Shown: positions 1 to 8,031 of the stretch, in pieces
How the letters are laid out: each line of letters opens with the position of its first letter
Position numbering within the stretch: the stretch's first letter is position 1
Program-made: the position numbers and the translations under genes
Notes under the pieces: model-generated
Databases searched by the model: none
What the model was told of the DNA's origin: nothing
What the model saw: the letters and a program-made list of their open reading frames with translations, nothing else
NCBI GenBank assembly: GCA_964605575.1
Contig: CAZSDG010000028.1
Coordinates: 1 to 12,591 of the forward strand
Length of the DNA stretch: 12,591 nucleotides
Source of the DNA: JAAZHN01 sp964605575
GTDB lineage: Bacteria; Bacillota_I; Bacilli_A; RF39; UBA660
Reading direction: 5' to 3'

Positions 1-370
1 CTCTTGGTGACATATCTAAAACAAGTCCCATTTTTGAAGGTACACCTTTAAAGAACCAAATATGTGAACAAGGAGAAGCAAGTTCAATATGCCCCATCCG
101 TTCACGACGAACTTTAGCACGCGTTACTTCAACTCCACAACGATCACAAATAACATTTTTATATCTTAATCTTTTATATTTACCACATGAACATTCAAAG
201 TCTTTAGATGGACCAAAGATTTTTTCACAAAATAAGCCATCTCTTTCTGGTTTTAATGTTCGATAATTGATAGTTTCTGGTTTTTTAACTTCACCATACG
301 ACCAAGAAAGAATTTTTTCTGGAGAAGCAATACCGATTTTTAAGCCTTTAAAATTATTTACTTCCATCAT
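1..370 (-). CDS. rpoC: RNA polymerase subunit beta' (N-terminal 123 codons, gene runs off the window)
   Basis: This is the start of the largest catalytic subunit of RNA polymerase, which with beta forms the active-site cleft. The translated segment opens with FKGLKIGIASPEKI and contains the N-terminal zinc ribbon with Cys60, Cys62, Cys75 and Cys78 (CSCG then CDRCG), followed by VEVTRAKVRRERMGHIELA and FFKGVPSKMGLVLDMSPR, all standard beta' sequence. The ATG overlaps the rpoB stop by one base (TAATG), so the two genes are translationally coupled; a GAGGGGGAT Shine-Dalgarno sequence lies inside the acidic end of rpoB. A second ATG follows directly and could also serve as the start. The active-site NADFDGD motif and the remainder lie beyond position 1. 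Confidence 0.97.
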   Translation of the reverse strand, partial: MMEVNNFKGLKIGIASPEKILSWSYGEVKKPETINYRTLKPERDGLFCEKIFGPSKDFECSCGKYKRLRYKNVICDRCGVEVTRAKVRRERMGHIELASPCSHIWFFKGVPSKMGLVLDMSPR

Positions 371-3300
371 TATTCATCATCCCCCTCTTCTTCTTCAGTC
401 TCCCCGCCGAGTACCTCTAAGATTTCTTCTTCTGATTCTTCAATATCAGAAAAACTTTCTTTTTCCTCTTCAGCTGGCTCTTCAGATTCAGGAACTAATT
501 CTTTACGATCAATTTCTTCAATTGAAATTGGAGCCTCATCTTTATCTTCTTTTGATTCGATTTCTTTCATTTCAATTAAGTTATCTTTATTATCAATCAT
601 TTGAATATCTAAACCAATTGCTTGTAATTCTTTAATTAATACTCTAAAGCTTTCTGGTACTCCGGCTTGGTTAATAATCTTACCTTTTACTAAAGATTCA
701 TAAACTTTTACACGACCAATTATATCATCTGATTTTATTGTTAATACTTCTTGTAATATATGAGCAGCACCATAAGCATATAATGCCCAAACTTCCATTT
801 CCCCAAATCTTTGGCCACCAAGTTGAGCTTTTCCACCAAGTGGTTGTTGAGTAACTAATGAGTATGGACCAGTTGAACGCGCGTGTAGTTTATCATCAAC
901 CATATGATTAAGTTTAAGCATATACATAACACCAACTGAAACACGATTTTCAAATGGATCACCAGTCATACCATCGATTAATACTGTTTTACCATCTTCA
1001 TCCATTCCTGCTTCTCTCATCATTTCATGGATATCTTCAGTTTCGGCTCCATCAAATACAGGAGAAGCTACGTGAACATCTAAAGTTTGAGCCGCCATTC
1101 CTAAATGAAGTTCTAAGATTTGTCCTAAGTTCATTCTTGATGGAACCCCAATTGGATTTAATAATATATCTACCGGTTTACCATTTGGTAAATATGGCAT
1201 ATCTTCTTCAGGTAAAACTAAAGAAATAACACCCTTATTACCATGTCTTCCCGCCATCTTATCGCCAACTTGGATTTTTCTTTTTTGAGCAATATAAACA
1301 CATATTACTTTTGAAACACCAGGTGCTAATTCATCACTATTTTCTTTTGTATATATTTTAACATCATGAACTATTCCATCAGCTCCGTGTGGAACTCTTA
1401 GAGACGTATCTCTAACTTCACGAGTTTTTTCACCGAATATTGCATGTAATAGCTTTTCTTCTGGAGTTAGTTCTTGAACACCTTTAGGTGTAACTTTACC
1501 AACTAAGATATCATTTTCTTTAACTTCAGTTCCAATTTGAATTATTCCATCAGCATCAAGATTTTTTCTTGCTTCTTCACCAACATTTGGAATATCTCTT
1601 GTTATTTCTTCTGGACCTAATTTTGTATCACGACATTCAATATCATAATGTTCAATGTGAATTGAAGTATAAACGTCATCTTTAACTAATCTTTCATTTA
1701 AGATAATTGCATCTTCATAGTTATAACCATGATAAGTCATAAAAGCAACAGTCATATTCTTACCTAAAGCAAGTTCACCTTTTTCGGTACTTGGACCATC
1801 GGCTATAACCATCCCAGTTGTAACTTTATCACCTTTTTTAACTAAAGGCGTATGATTAAAACAAGTAGCATTATTACTTCTTTCAAAATCAGCTAAGTAG
1901 TAAACATCTTTACCACCTTTTGTTTTTACTGTAATTGTTTTTGAGTCTGCGTACTCAACTTCCCCATCGGCTTTACAAACAATTGTCGATCCTGAGTCTC
2001 TAGCTGCGATATATTCAACACCTGTACCAACAATTGGCGCTTCTGTTTTAATCAATGGAATTGCTTGACGTTGCATGTTTGAACCCATTAAAGCTCTTGT
2101 TGCATCGTCATGTTCTAAGAATGGAATACAACTTGTTGTAATCGAAACAATTTGTGATGGTGCAACATCAACAAAATGAACATCTTTACTATTAACAACG
2201 ATGTTATCACCATTATATCTAGCAATAACTTCTGTGGTTGTAATCGCATTTTTAGCATCTGTTTTAACAGTAGCTTGTGATATATAGTAATCTGTTTCTT
2301 CATCAGCAGTTAGATAAACAATTTCATCTGTTAAAGTTCCATCTTTAACCCGACGATATGGAGTCATTAAGAAACCATATTCATTTATTTTTGCATATGA
2401 AGCAATCGAAGTAATTAAACCAATATTTGGTCCTTCTGGAGATTCAATCGGACAAATTCTTCCATAATGGGAAATATTAACGTCACGAACATCCATCCCA
2501 GCACGATCTCTTGATAAACCACCAGGGCCTAAGCTTGATAATCTTCTTTTATCAGTTAACTCCGCAATTGGATTTACTTGATCCATGAATCTTGATAATT
2601 GTGAACTACCAAAGAATTCTTTCATTGCTGCTGTAACTGGACGAATATTAATTAATGATTTAGGAGTTACTGTTTCAATTTCTTGAGTAGTCATTCTTTC
2701 ACGAATAACTCTTTCCATACGGTTCATACCAGTACGGAATTGATTTTGAATTAATTCACCAACTTGACGAACTCTTCTATTTCCTAAATGATCAATTTCA
2801 TCAATGTTACCAATGCCGGCAAGTAAATTTAAATAATAACTTACTGTTGCATAAACATCGGAAATTGCTAATCTTTTAACATCAATGCTTTGATCATTAC
2901 CAATTACTTTATGAGTTACAGTTGGATTATTTAAATCGTATACTAAAACTTCTTGAATTTTATTATATGTATCAAGTTCTTCATTAATAGTTGCTTCTAC
3001 AGTTCCATAACCATTTTCAAATAATGGACGAATTTCTTCAACTAAAACTTTAGTTAATACTGTATCTTTAGGAACAACCACTTTTTTACCATCTTTAATA
3101 TCTTGAGCAAGTTTTAAACCAACAAGTCGATCTAATACATTTAATTTTTTATTATATTTATAACGACCAACTTTAGCTAAATCATATCTAAATTTATCGA
3201 AAAATCTTGTAACTAAATGATTTTTAGCACTGTCTAATGTCGCTGGTTCACCAGGTCTTAATTTTTCATATAATTCGATTAAAGCTTCGTCTGTATTTCT

Positions 3301-3978
3301 TGTACTATCTTTTTCTAATGTGTTTCTTAAATATTCATTATCACCAAAAAGACTAATGATATCTTCATCATTAGATAAGCCTAAAGCACGAAGTAATGTT
3401 GTAACTGCAACTTTACGAGTACGATCGATACGAACATAGACTACATCTCTAGCATCAAGTTCAAATTCTAACCAAGTTCCTTTATTCGGAATCATTGTTC
3501 CTTTAATAACTGGTCTTCCATTCTTATCTATTTCTTTTTCAAAATAAATACTTGGACTTCGTACAAGTTGGGAAGCAATTACTCTTTCAGCACCATTAAT
3601 AATAAATGTTCCCGCCGGAGTCATCAAAGGCATATCGCCTAAGAATACTTCTTGTTCTTTAACTTCACCAGTCTCGTGAATAAACACTCTTGCTTGAACT
3701 TTTAAAGGCGCAGCAAAACCAACCTTACGTTCTTTTGCTTCTTTAATTGAATAACGCGGTTCATCAAACGAATAATTTCCAAATTCTAAGGAGATGTTAC
3801 CAGTAAAGCTTTCTACTGGAAATAAATCATCAAAGACTTCTCTTATTCCACTTTCTAAAAACCATTGATATGATTTTTTTTGTACTTCTAGCAAATCTGT
3901 TAATTCTAGCGTGTTCTTTGTTTTAGAGAATGATCTACGTTCTCTATGGTCACCAAATTTTTCTACTTTGTACGCCAC
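370..3978 (-). CDS. rpoB: RNA polymerase subunit beta
   Basis: This encodes the beta subunit of DNA-dependent RNA polymerase (1202 residues; the Bacillus protein is about 1190). It starts with GTG, preceded by AGGGGTGA at good spacing. Family landmarks in order: the rifampicin-pocket block GSSQLSRFMDQ...KRRLSSLGPGG near residues 457-486, CPIESPEGPNIGLI, EDAIILNERL, GEKTREVRDTSLRVPHG, QVGDKMAGRHGNKGVIS, and the C-terminal clamp segment LGGQRFGEMEVWALYAYGA. In E. coli numbering, position 513 is Arg (R463 here) and position 526 is Asp (D476 here); both are changes known to give rifampicin resistance, while Asp516 and Ser531 are kept. The last 60 or so residues form a strongly acidic Glu/Asp-rich tail. 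The gene has its own promoter in the end of the upstream ybxB-like gene and overlaps rpoC by one base. Confidence 0.98.
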   Translation of the reverse strand: MAYKVEKFGDHRERRSFSKTKNTLELTDLLEVQKKSYQWFLESGIREVFDDLFPVESFTGNISLEFGNYSFDEPRYSIKEAKERKVGFAAPLKVQARVFIHETGEVKEQEVFLGDMPLMTPAGTFIINGAERVIASQLVRSPSIYFEKEIDKNGRPVIKGTMIPNKGTWLEFELDARDVVYVRIDRTRKVAVTTLLRALGLSNDEDIISLFGDNEYLRNTLEKDSTRNTDEALIELYEKLRPGEPATLDSAKNHLVTRFFDKFRYDLAKVGRYKYNKKLNVLDRLVGLKLAQDIKDGKKVVVPKDTVLTKVLVEEIRPLFENGYGTVEATINEELDTYNKIQEVLVYDLNNPTVTHKVIGNDQSIDVKRLAISDVYATVSYYLNLLAGIGNIDEIDHLGNRRVRQVGELIQNQFRTGMNRMERVIRERMTTQEIETVTPKSLINIRPVTAAMKEFFGSSQLSRFMDQVNPIAELTDKRRLSSLGPGGLSRDRAGMDVRDVNISHYGRICPIESPEGPNIGLITSIASYAKINEYGFLMTPYRRVKDGTLTDEIVYLTADEETDYYISQATVKTDAKNAITTTEVIARYNGDNIVVNSKDVHFVDVAPSQIVSITTSCIPFLEHDDATRALMGSNMQRQAIPLIKTEAPIVGTGVEYIAARDSGSTIVCKADGEVEYADSKTITVKTKGGKDVYYLADFERSNNATCFNHTPLVKKGDKVTTGMVIADGPSTEKGELALGKNMTVAFMTYHGYNYEDAIILNERLVKDDVYTSIHIEHYDIECRDTKLGPEEITRDIPNVGEEARKNLDADGIIQIGTEVKENDILVGKVTPKGVQELTPEEKLLHAIFGEKTREVRDTSLRVPHGADGIVHDVKIYTKENSDELAPGVSKVICVYIAQKRKIQVGDKMAGRHGNKGVISLVLPEEDMPYLPNGKPVDILLNPIGVPSRMNLGQILELHLGMAAQTLDVHVASPVFDGAETEDIHEMMREAGMDEDGKTVLIDGMTGDPFENRVSVGVMYMLKLNHMVDDKLHARSTGPYSLVTQQPLGGKAQLGGQRFGEMEVWALYAYGAAHILQEVLTIKSDDIIGRVKVYESLVKGKIINQAGVPESFRVLIKELQAIGLDIQMIDNKDNLIEMKEIESKEDKDEAPISIEEIDRKELVPESEEPAEEEKESFSDIEESEEEILEVLGGETEEEEGDDE

Positions 3979-4038
3979 TCTTTCACCCCTACACTAATAT
4001 TTGGAAATCCCCTTAAAAGGACATACCACCAATTTATA

Positions 4039-4067
4039 ATTTTAACAACCTATTACCTAGTTGTCAA
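4039..4067 (-). promoter_or_regulatory. Promoter for rpoB-rpoC
   Basis: On the minus strand a perfect -35 TTGACA (4062-4067) is followed after 17 bases by a -10 TAAAAT (4039-4044) with a TGT just before it (extended -10). The -35 lies inside the last codons of the ybxB-like gene. Transcription would begin near 4032 and give a leader of about 54 nt, holding a small CCTT/AAGG hairpin before the rpoB ribosome-binding site. Confidence 0.65.
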
Positions 4068-4665
4068 TTGTTTTTGCTGAAAAAACGTAAAATCCTTTAC
4101 TTTTTTTCACTAAATCTACATTATATAACTCTTTGATAGCTTTTTCGATGCTTTTTGCCCCTTGATCTTTACGAATTACAAACCAAAGTTCACCATAATC
4201 ATTTAAATATTTTTTTGCATTTATTAAAAAATCTAAGACCACTTTTTTACCAGCTCTGATTGGCGGATTAGTAACCACTAAATCAAACCTATCATTAATC
4301 TTTTCATAAGCATTGCTTATATATGCCTCAGCATCCACTTTATTTTCTTTAATATTCTTCTTACACAAATGAATACTTCTTTGATTAATATCAACCATGT
4401 CTACTCTAGAATTAAATATTTTGCCCAAAACAATTCCAATGTAACCATAGCCACAGCCAAGATCTAATATCCTTTTATACACTTTATTATTATCTATTAT
4501 TGATTCAACAAGAATCTTACTACCATAATCAATATGATCTTTAGAGAATACGCCTAAATCACTATTGAATACAAAATCAATATCATTCAATTGATATTTT
4601 ATAATTCTTAGCTTGCTAGCTAAATTTTCATTGTTTTCAAAATATTGATTCAAACTCGATTTCAT
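4057..4665 (-). CDS. ybxB: RsmC/YbxB-like class I SAM-dependent methyltransferase
   Basis: A class I methyltransferase of the RsmC family, whose characterised members methylate the exocyclic amine of a guanine in 16S rRNA; the exact target of YbxB-type proteins is less certain. Visible motifs, counted from the ATG: motif I DLGCGYG (68-74), the acidic VDIN after strand 2 (91-94), and the catalytic NPPIRAG (133-139) typical of N-methyltransferases acting on bases. It resembles B. subtilis YbxB throughout, for example DLGVFSKDHIDYG and VTNPPIRAGKKVV, and its place directly upstream of rpoB is the same as in Bacillus. The start is uncertain: the only nearby ATG (4665) has GGAG touching it with no spacer, and a TTG six bases upstream (4671) has no ribosome-binding site. 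About 202 residues, normal for the family. Confidence 0.9.
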   Translation of the reverse strand: MKSSLNQYFENNENLASKLRIIKYQLNDIDFVFNSDLGVFSKDHIDYGSKILVESIIDNNKVYKRILDLGCGYGYIGIVLGKIFNSRVDMVDINQRSIHLCKKNIKENKVDAEAYISNAYEKINDRFDLVVTNPPIRAGKKVVLDFLINAKKYLNDYGELWFVIRKDQGAKSIEKAIKELYNVDLVKKSKGFYVFSAKTIDN

Positions 4666-4687
4666 CTCCAAAAGTAAATATGTTGTT

Positions 4688-4717
4688 ATTATAGCATCAT
4701 AAAGCCCTTTAAAGCAA
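4688..4717 (-). promoter_or_regulatory. Promoter for the ybxB-like gene
   Basis: A consensus extended -10, TGCTATAAT (hexamer at 4688-4693), lies 18 bases downstream of a weak -35 TTGCTT (4712-4717). Transcription would start near 4681, leaving only about 15 nt before the ATG. A 7-bp hairpin (AGCCCTT/AAGGGTT on the plus strand) covers the spacer and -35. No convincing terminator for the upstream gltX-pepE unit is visible between 4694 and 4777, so read-through into this gene is possible. Confidence 0.6.
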
Positions 4718-4777
4718 GGGTTATATAGATATTTTGGAATTAAATCGTTAAATGTATAGTAAAAATTTCAACTTTTA

Positions 4778-5443
4778 TTATAAGCTAAGTGAATTATGGT
4801 AGATAAATTTCCCATTTTTTATTATTACATATATTGAATTATCAATCAGACTAACACCATTATCATTAATATATATGACAGTATCTTCTGGTAAATATAT
4901 CGTTTTATATTTAAGTGAATATTCACTTAAATATGATTTTCTTTTCTCTAAACTAGTTGGATTATAATGACATAGTAATGAATAATTATTTAAATAATTA
5001 AATCCAGAAGTATCTTGATTAACAAATAATTTATTATCATCTAATAAACAACTATCTATATCGTTACCAAATATTATCGCACCAGCACTACTTCCAAAGA
5101 TAATTCCTCCATTTATTAAATAATTTCTTATTTTTTGAAAATTATTATTATCTTTTAATTCTTTTAATAACTTATAAGTATTTCCTCCACCTATAAAAAC
5201 CGAACTATAATCAGCAAAGTCTTTTTGTGATAATTCTAATGATGATTTAACCATCTCAAAATCACTAATATTAATTAGTTTCATTTCCTCTCTAAACCAA
5301 TCATAACAACTATCATATTTTTCACTTGCCATAGCTAGCGGAATATATAACATCGGTTTCTTTTTATCGATTATTTTAGCAAACTCTTGTAATGCGGGTA
5401 ATATTTGCTTTCCAGAGCCACCACCACATAAAAATAGTTTCAT
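4778..5443 (-). CDS. Peptidase family S51 (PepE/dipeptidase E-like) protein
   Basis: A cytoplasmic protein of the S51 family with the class I glutamine-amidotransferase-like fold. Family members include alpha-aspartyl dipeptidase PepE and cyanophycinases, serine hydrolases acting on Asp-containing substrates. Supporting motifs: N-terminal LFLCGGGSG (3-11), FIGGGNTYKLL (83-93), and the nucleophile elbow GSSAGA with Ser119. A likely catalytic His is His159 (LLCHYN) and Asp128 or Asp130 are candidates for the acid. At 221 residues it is the usual size. The ATG overlaps the gltX stop by one base (TAATG), so it is the second gene of a T-box-controlled unit and probably translationally coupled. Substrate is not known from sequence; the pairing with glutamyl-tRNA synthetase hints at an acidic-amino-acid link, which is only inference. 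Confidence 0.85.
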   Translation of the reverse strand: MKLFLCGGGSGKQILPALQEFAKIIDKKKPMLYIPLAMASEKYDSCYDWFREEMKLINISDFEMVKSSLELSQKDFADYSSVFIGGGNTYKLLKELKDNNNFQKIRNYLINGGIIFGSSAGAIIFGNDIDSCLLDDNKLFVNQDTSGFNYLNNYSLLCHYNPTSLEKRKSYLSEYSLKYKTIYLPEDTVIYINDNGVSLIDNSIYVIIKNGKFIYHNSLSL

Positions 5444-7095
5444 TAAATTTTATTAATTCTTTCTTTTATTCGATCAACACCAAATAATTTCATTATTTCA
5501 TAAAGATCTGGGGTCATATGTTGTTTAGTTAAGGCAACTCTTATAACCGTTGCAATATCCGCAACATTTCCTTTATAATTATCTGGATTATTTTTATAAT
5601 CTTTCATATTTGCTGCATAACCAAAATCTTCAGCAAGTAATTTAACTTTATTAAACCAAGTTTCTTTATCATCATTAAGATCATAATAACTATCGATATA
5701 TTTAGTTAATATCTCTTTAATTTCTTTTTTATCAATTATTTTTTGATAATCATATTCTTTTTTATAGTTATCAAATAATTCGTCATACATATACCAAATT
5801 TGTGACTTAATTTCTGAGTAACAAGCATAATCTTTTCTTGGTTTTTCTTGTTCTCTTTCAATATTTAATATACTAATTGAATAATCCTTATATTTAGTTA
5901 ACAAATCAGCAAATTCAGAATCAAATTCTAAAGCCCAATTTAATAAATATTCATATAATTCACTAGCTTTCATTCTTGAAATATAATTTTCAGAAATATT
6001 AAATAGCTTAGCAACATCAAAAATTGGTCCGCTTTTACTTGATTTAGAAAAATCAAAAATAAATTCATCTAAACTTTTATCTAAGTTTTCTTGATACCAA
6101 GCTTCAAAGTTCGAGTTTGAAATAGTTAGTACATAGGCCAAGGTTGCTTCTACTGGAATTCCCTTTTCATGATAATAACTAGCCGCAGCTTCCGGGTCTT
6201 TTCTTTTAGATAATTTTCTAATTGAATCGCCATCTTTTTTATTAACCGGTGGAATATGAGCATAATTTGGATGAGGTTCTCCGTAAGCTTTAAATAGTTC
6301 TAAATGAAAAGGAACTGAAGAAAACCAGTTATGATCTCTAATAACATGGGTTGTTCTCATTAAGGTATCATCTACTAAATGAGCAAAGTGATATGTTGGT
6401 AGCCCATCTGAACTTTTTAAGATTACTTCATCTTTATCATTAGCTGGAAATGTTACTGTTCCTTTTACTAAATCGGTAAATGTTACCTTATCATTAAAAT
6501 TACCCATCGATTTAAAACGCATAACATATGGTTCACCATTCTTAATTTTTTCGGCCATTTCAGCATTAGTTAATTTACGACATTTAGCATAAGGTCCATA
6601 ATAACCTAAACGATCTTTTCTTTCCTTTTGTCTTTCTCTCATAGTTGTAAGTTCTTCTTCACTACAAAAACAAGGATAAGCTCTACCTAGTTCTACAAAT
6701 TTCTTCGCAAAAGCGTGGTAAATATCTTTTCTTTGACTTTGAATATATGGACCATACTTACCAATTTCTTCTGATTCATTTAATGGACATTCATCAAATT
6801 CGATATTGAAGTTTCTCATATCATTAATAATTCCTTGAATACCATCTTTAACATATCTTTTTTGATCAGTATCTTCTATCCTTAAATAAAATACTCCATT
6901 TGTTTGTTTAGCAACTTTTCTTTCAATATATGCTGCATAAATATTTCCCATATGCACAAACCCAGTTGGACTTGGTGCATAACGAGTTACAGCTGCACCC
7001 TCTTTTAAATCTCTTTTTGGATATTTTGCTACAACCTCATCATGTTCAACTTTTAAGTCTTTAAAAATTAAATTGGCTAATTCTTGATTTGTCAT
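5443..7095 (-). CDS. gltX: Glutamyl-tRNA synthetase
   Basis: Class I aminoacyl-tRNA synthetase that charges tRNA-Glu with glutamate in the cytoplasm. The first signature is RYAPSPTGFVHMGN (HIGH motif as HMGN, residues 48-51) and the second is KLSKRKDP (KMSKS loop, residues 294-298). LRIEDTDQKR, DGLPTYHFAHLVDD and the VIRDHNWFSSVP segment are typical of GluRS; PCFCSEEE (141-148) sits where the zinc-binding or stem-contact element lies. At 550 residues it is longer than the roughly 490 of many bacterial enzymes, with a charged C-terminal anticodon-binding half. The ATG has AAGGG at good spacing. Expression is set by the T-box leader upstream. No glutaminyl-tRNA synthetase is in the window, so whether it also charges tRNA-Gln cannot be told. 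Confidence 0.96.
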   Translation of the reverse strand: MTNQELANLIFKDLKVEHDEVVAKYPKRDLKEGAAVTRYAPSPTGFVHMGNIYAAYIERKVAKQTNGVFYLRIEDTDQKRYVKDGIQGIINDMRNFNIEFDECPLNESEEIGKYGPYIQSQRKDIYHAFAKKFVELGRAYPCFCSEEELTTMRERQKERKDRLGYYGPYAKCRKLTNAEMAEKIKNGEPYVMRFKSMGNFNDKVTFTDLVKGTVTFPANDKDEVILKSSDGLPTYHFAHLVDDTLMRTTHVIRDHNWFSSVPFHLELFKAYGEPHPNYAHIPPVNKKDGDSIRKLSKRKDPEAAASYYHEKGIPVEATLAYVLTISNSNFEAWYQENLDKSLDEFIFDFSKSSKSGPIFDVAKLFNISENYISRMKASELYEYLLNWALEFDSEFADLLTKYKDYSISILNIEREQEKPRKDYACYSEIKSQIWYMYDELFDNYKKEYDYQKIIDKKEIKEILTKYIDSYYDLNDDKETWFNKVKLLAEDFGYAANMKDYKNNPDNYKGNVADIATVIRVALTKQHMTPDLYEIMKLFGVDRIKERINKI

Positions 7096-7116
7096 TTTAT
7101 CCCTTCTTTCTTAGAC

Positions 7117-7149
7117 AAAAAAAGCAATTCTCCGCAAGGACGAATTACT
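7117..7149 (-). terminator. T-box regulated rho-independent terminator
   Basis: On the minus strand GTAATTCGTCC and GGAGAATTGC form a stem of about ten pairs with one bulged G and a TTGC loop, followed by seven T residues (7117-7123). It ends about 20 bases before the gltX ATG and is the off-state of the T-box. Confidence 0.9.
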
Positions 7150-7335
7150 CGTGGTACCACCTTTTTTTATAATATTATATTATCTTTAAATCTTAACGCG
7201 ATTAACGGAATGATTTGTATACATCATCCAGCTCCAAAGTTTCTTTCAAATAATTATGTTGTTAATTCCCACCAACCATTAACTCTCTTAATACATGCCT
7301 ATTTTACTCTTCTTTTTCTTTGCTTTTTAGAAACT
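7117..7335 (-). ncRNA. T-box riboswitch leader, probable Glu specificity
   Basis: The leader senses uncharged tRNA and lets transcription continue into gltX. The conserved T-box GGTGGTACCACG is at about 7150-7163. Upstream lies the Stem I distal part, AGAGAG followed by GGTTGGTGGGAA (about 7262-7290). A candidate Glu specifier codon GAA precedes CTTTGGAGC (7241-7243; a second GAA is at 7245-7247). A Stem III-like hairpin with one bulge covers 7207-7229. The element ends in a terminator that competes with the antiterminator formed with the T-box. The full element runs from the predicted transcript start near 7335. The specifier assignment rests on position and on the downstream gene, not on a computed fold. 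Confidence 0.93.
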
Positions 7336-7341
7336 AATTGT

Positions 7342-7370
7342 AGTATATCATTACAGTTTATTCCTGTCAA
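7342..7370 (-). promoter_or_regulatory. Promoter for the T-box-gltX-S51 unit
   Basis: A perfect -35 TTGACA (7365-7370) and a -10 TATACT (7342-7347) are spaced by 17 bases, with TGA before the -10. The predicted transcript start is near 7335. The -35 begins only four bases after the stop of the upstream gene fragment, and no terminator lies between them. Confidence 0.8.
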
Positions 7371-7374
7371 AATA

Positions 7375-8031
7375 TTATTTATATTTATTAAGCACCGCAT
7401 TAATTATTTGTGGGTAATATTTCTCAATATTAGGAAACTGGTCACGATTATTTTCATAATATATTAAAGAATCCAAAACATCTTTAATATTTATAAAACC
7501 CATTTCTTCTTCGTAAACTATGCTTTTTTCATATTGTTCCCAGTTATCTATTCTATTTATTAATCCCCATCTTAATGTAGAGGCTCTAATTACATATTCA
7601 TTTAATATTGTCGCATTTGTTCCATATGCTTGTTTTGACATTTTCTTAAAAATATCACTAAATATTTTCTTTTTATTAATTATTTGGTCATATTTATCTG
7701 TTAAAGGATTAATAATGCTATGGCTAAATTCATGATGAATTAAACTTAAATAACCAGCAGCGGTCTTACCACCAGAGTAAGCGTTGCTATCATCAGTAGA
7801 GTGAGTATTAACACAAATATTACAACAAATCTCTTCACTATTGTTAGTGCCATAATTACCTCTCGTTTGCCAAGGAATTAAATTTACAACACATTTTTTT
7901 GTCAAAGAAATACCATAGTAGTTTTCTAATGAGGCAACCAGGTCAATTTTACCAACATTTAATTTAACATTATCAATTAAAAGCGGTAAGTTTATTTGCT
8001 CTATACAATAAAGACACAATTGGCTTTCCAT
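7375..8031 (-). pseudogene. C-terminal zincin fragment resembling DUF4932 (HEFSH), N-terminus missing
   Basis: This frame encodes roughly 200 convincing residues (from about 7977 down) that look like the C-terminal half of a DUF4932-type putative metallopeptidase. They include ENYYG, GNYG, then the zinc site HHEFSHSIINPLTDK and, about 41 residues later, NEYVIRAS, whose Glu could be the third ligand. The open frame reaches back to ATG codons at 8031 and 8130, but neither has a ribosome-binding site and that stretch is the +1 shadow of the neighbouring coding frame, so it is unlikely to be real protein. Family members as I recall them carry a long N-terminal part that is absent here. It is either the 3' end of the upstream gene after a one-base insertion, or a truncated gene joined to it. 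I see no route to normal translation as the sequence stands. Confidence 0.6.

Noticed and set aside
267..635. Plus-strand open frame opposite the rpoC-rpoB junction
   Set aside because: It is antisense to clear rpoB/rpoC coding sequence, is Leu/Pro-biased and has no recognisable motif.
954..1229. Plus-strand open frame inside rpoB
   Set aside because: Shadow of the beta-subunit coding frame with no supporting ribosome-binding site or motif.
7084..7467. Plus-strand open frame across the T-box region
   Set aside because: It lies opposite the T-box leader and its promoter, whose sequence is explained by the RNA element.
7973..7975. UGA read as Trp, as in Mycoplasma
   Set aside because: UGG is used throughout for conserved Trp residues, UGA ends the methyltransferase gene, and the frame beyond 7973 has several more stops.
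7960..8031. Programmed frameshifting to make the HEFSH protein
   Set aside because: No slippery heptamer, prfB-like shift site or obvious stimulatory structure is seen at the junction, and the gene already has an in-frame TAA upstream.
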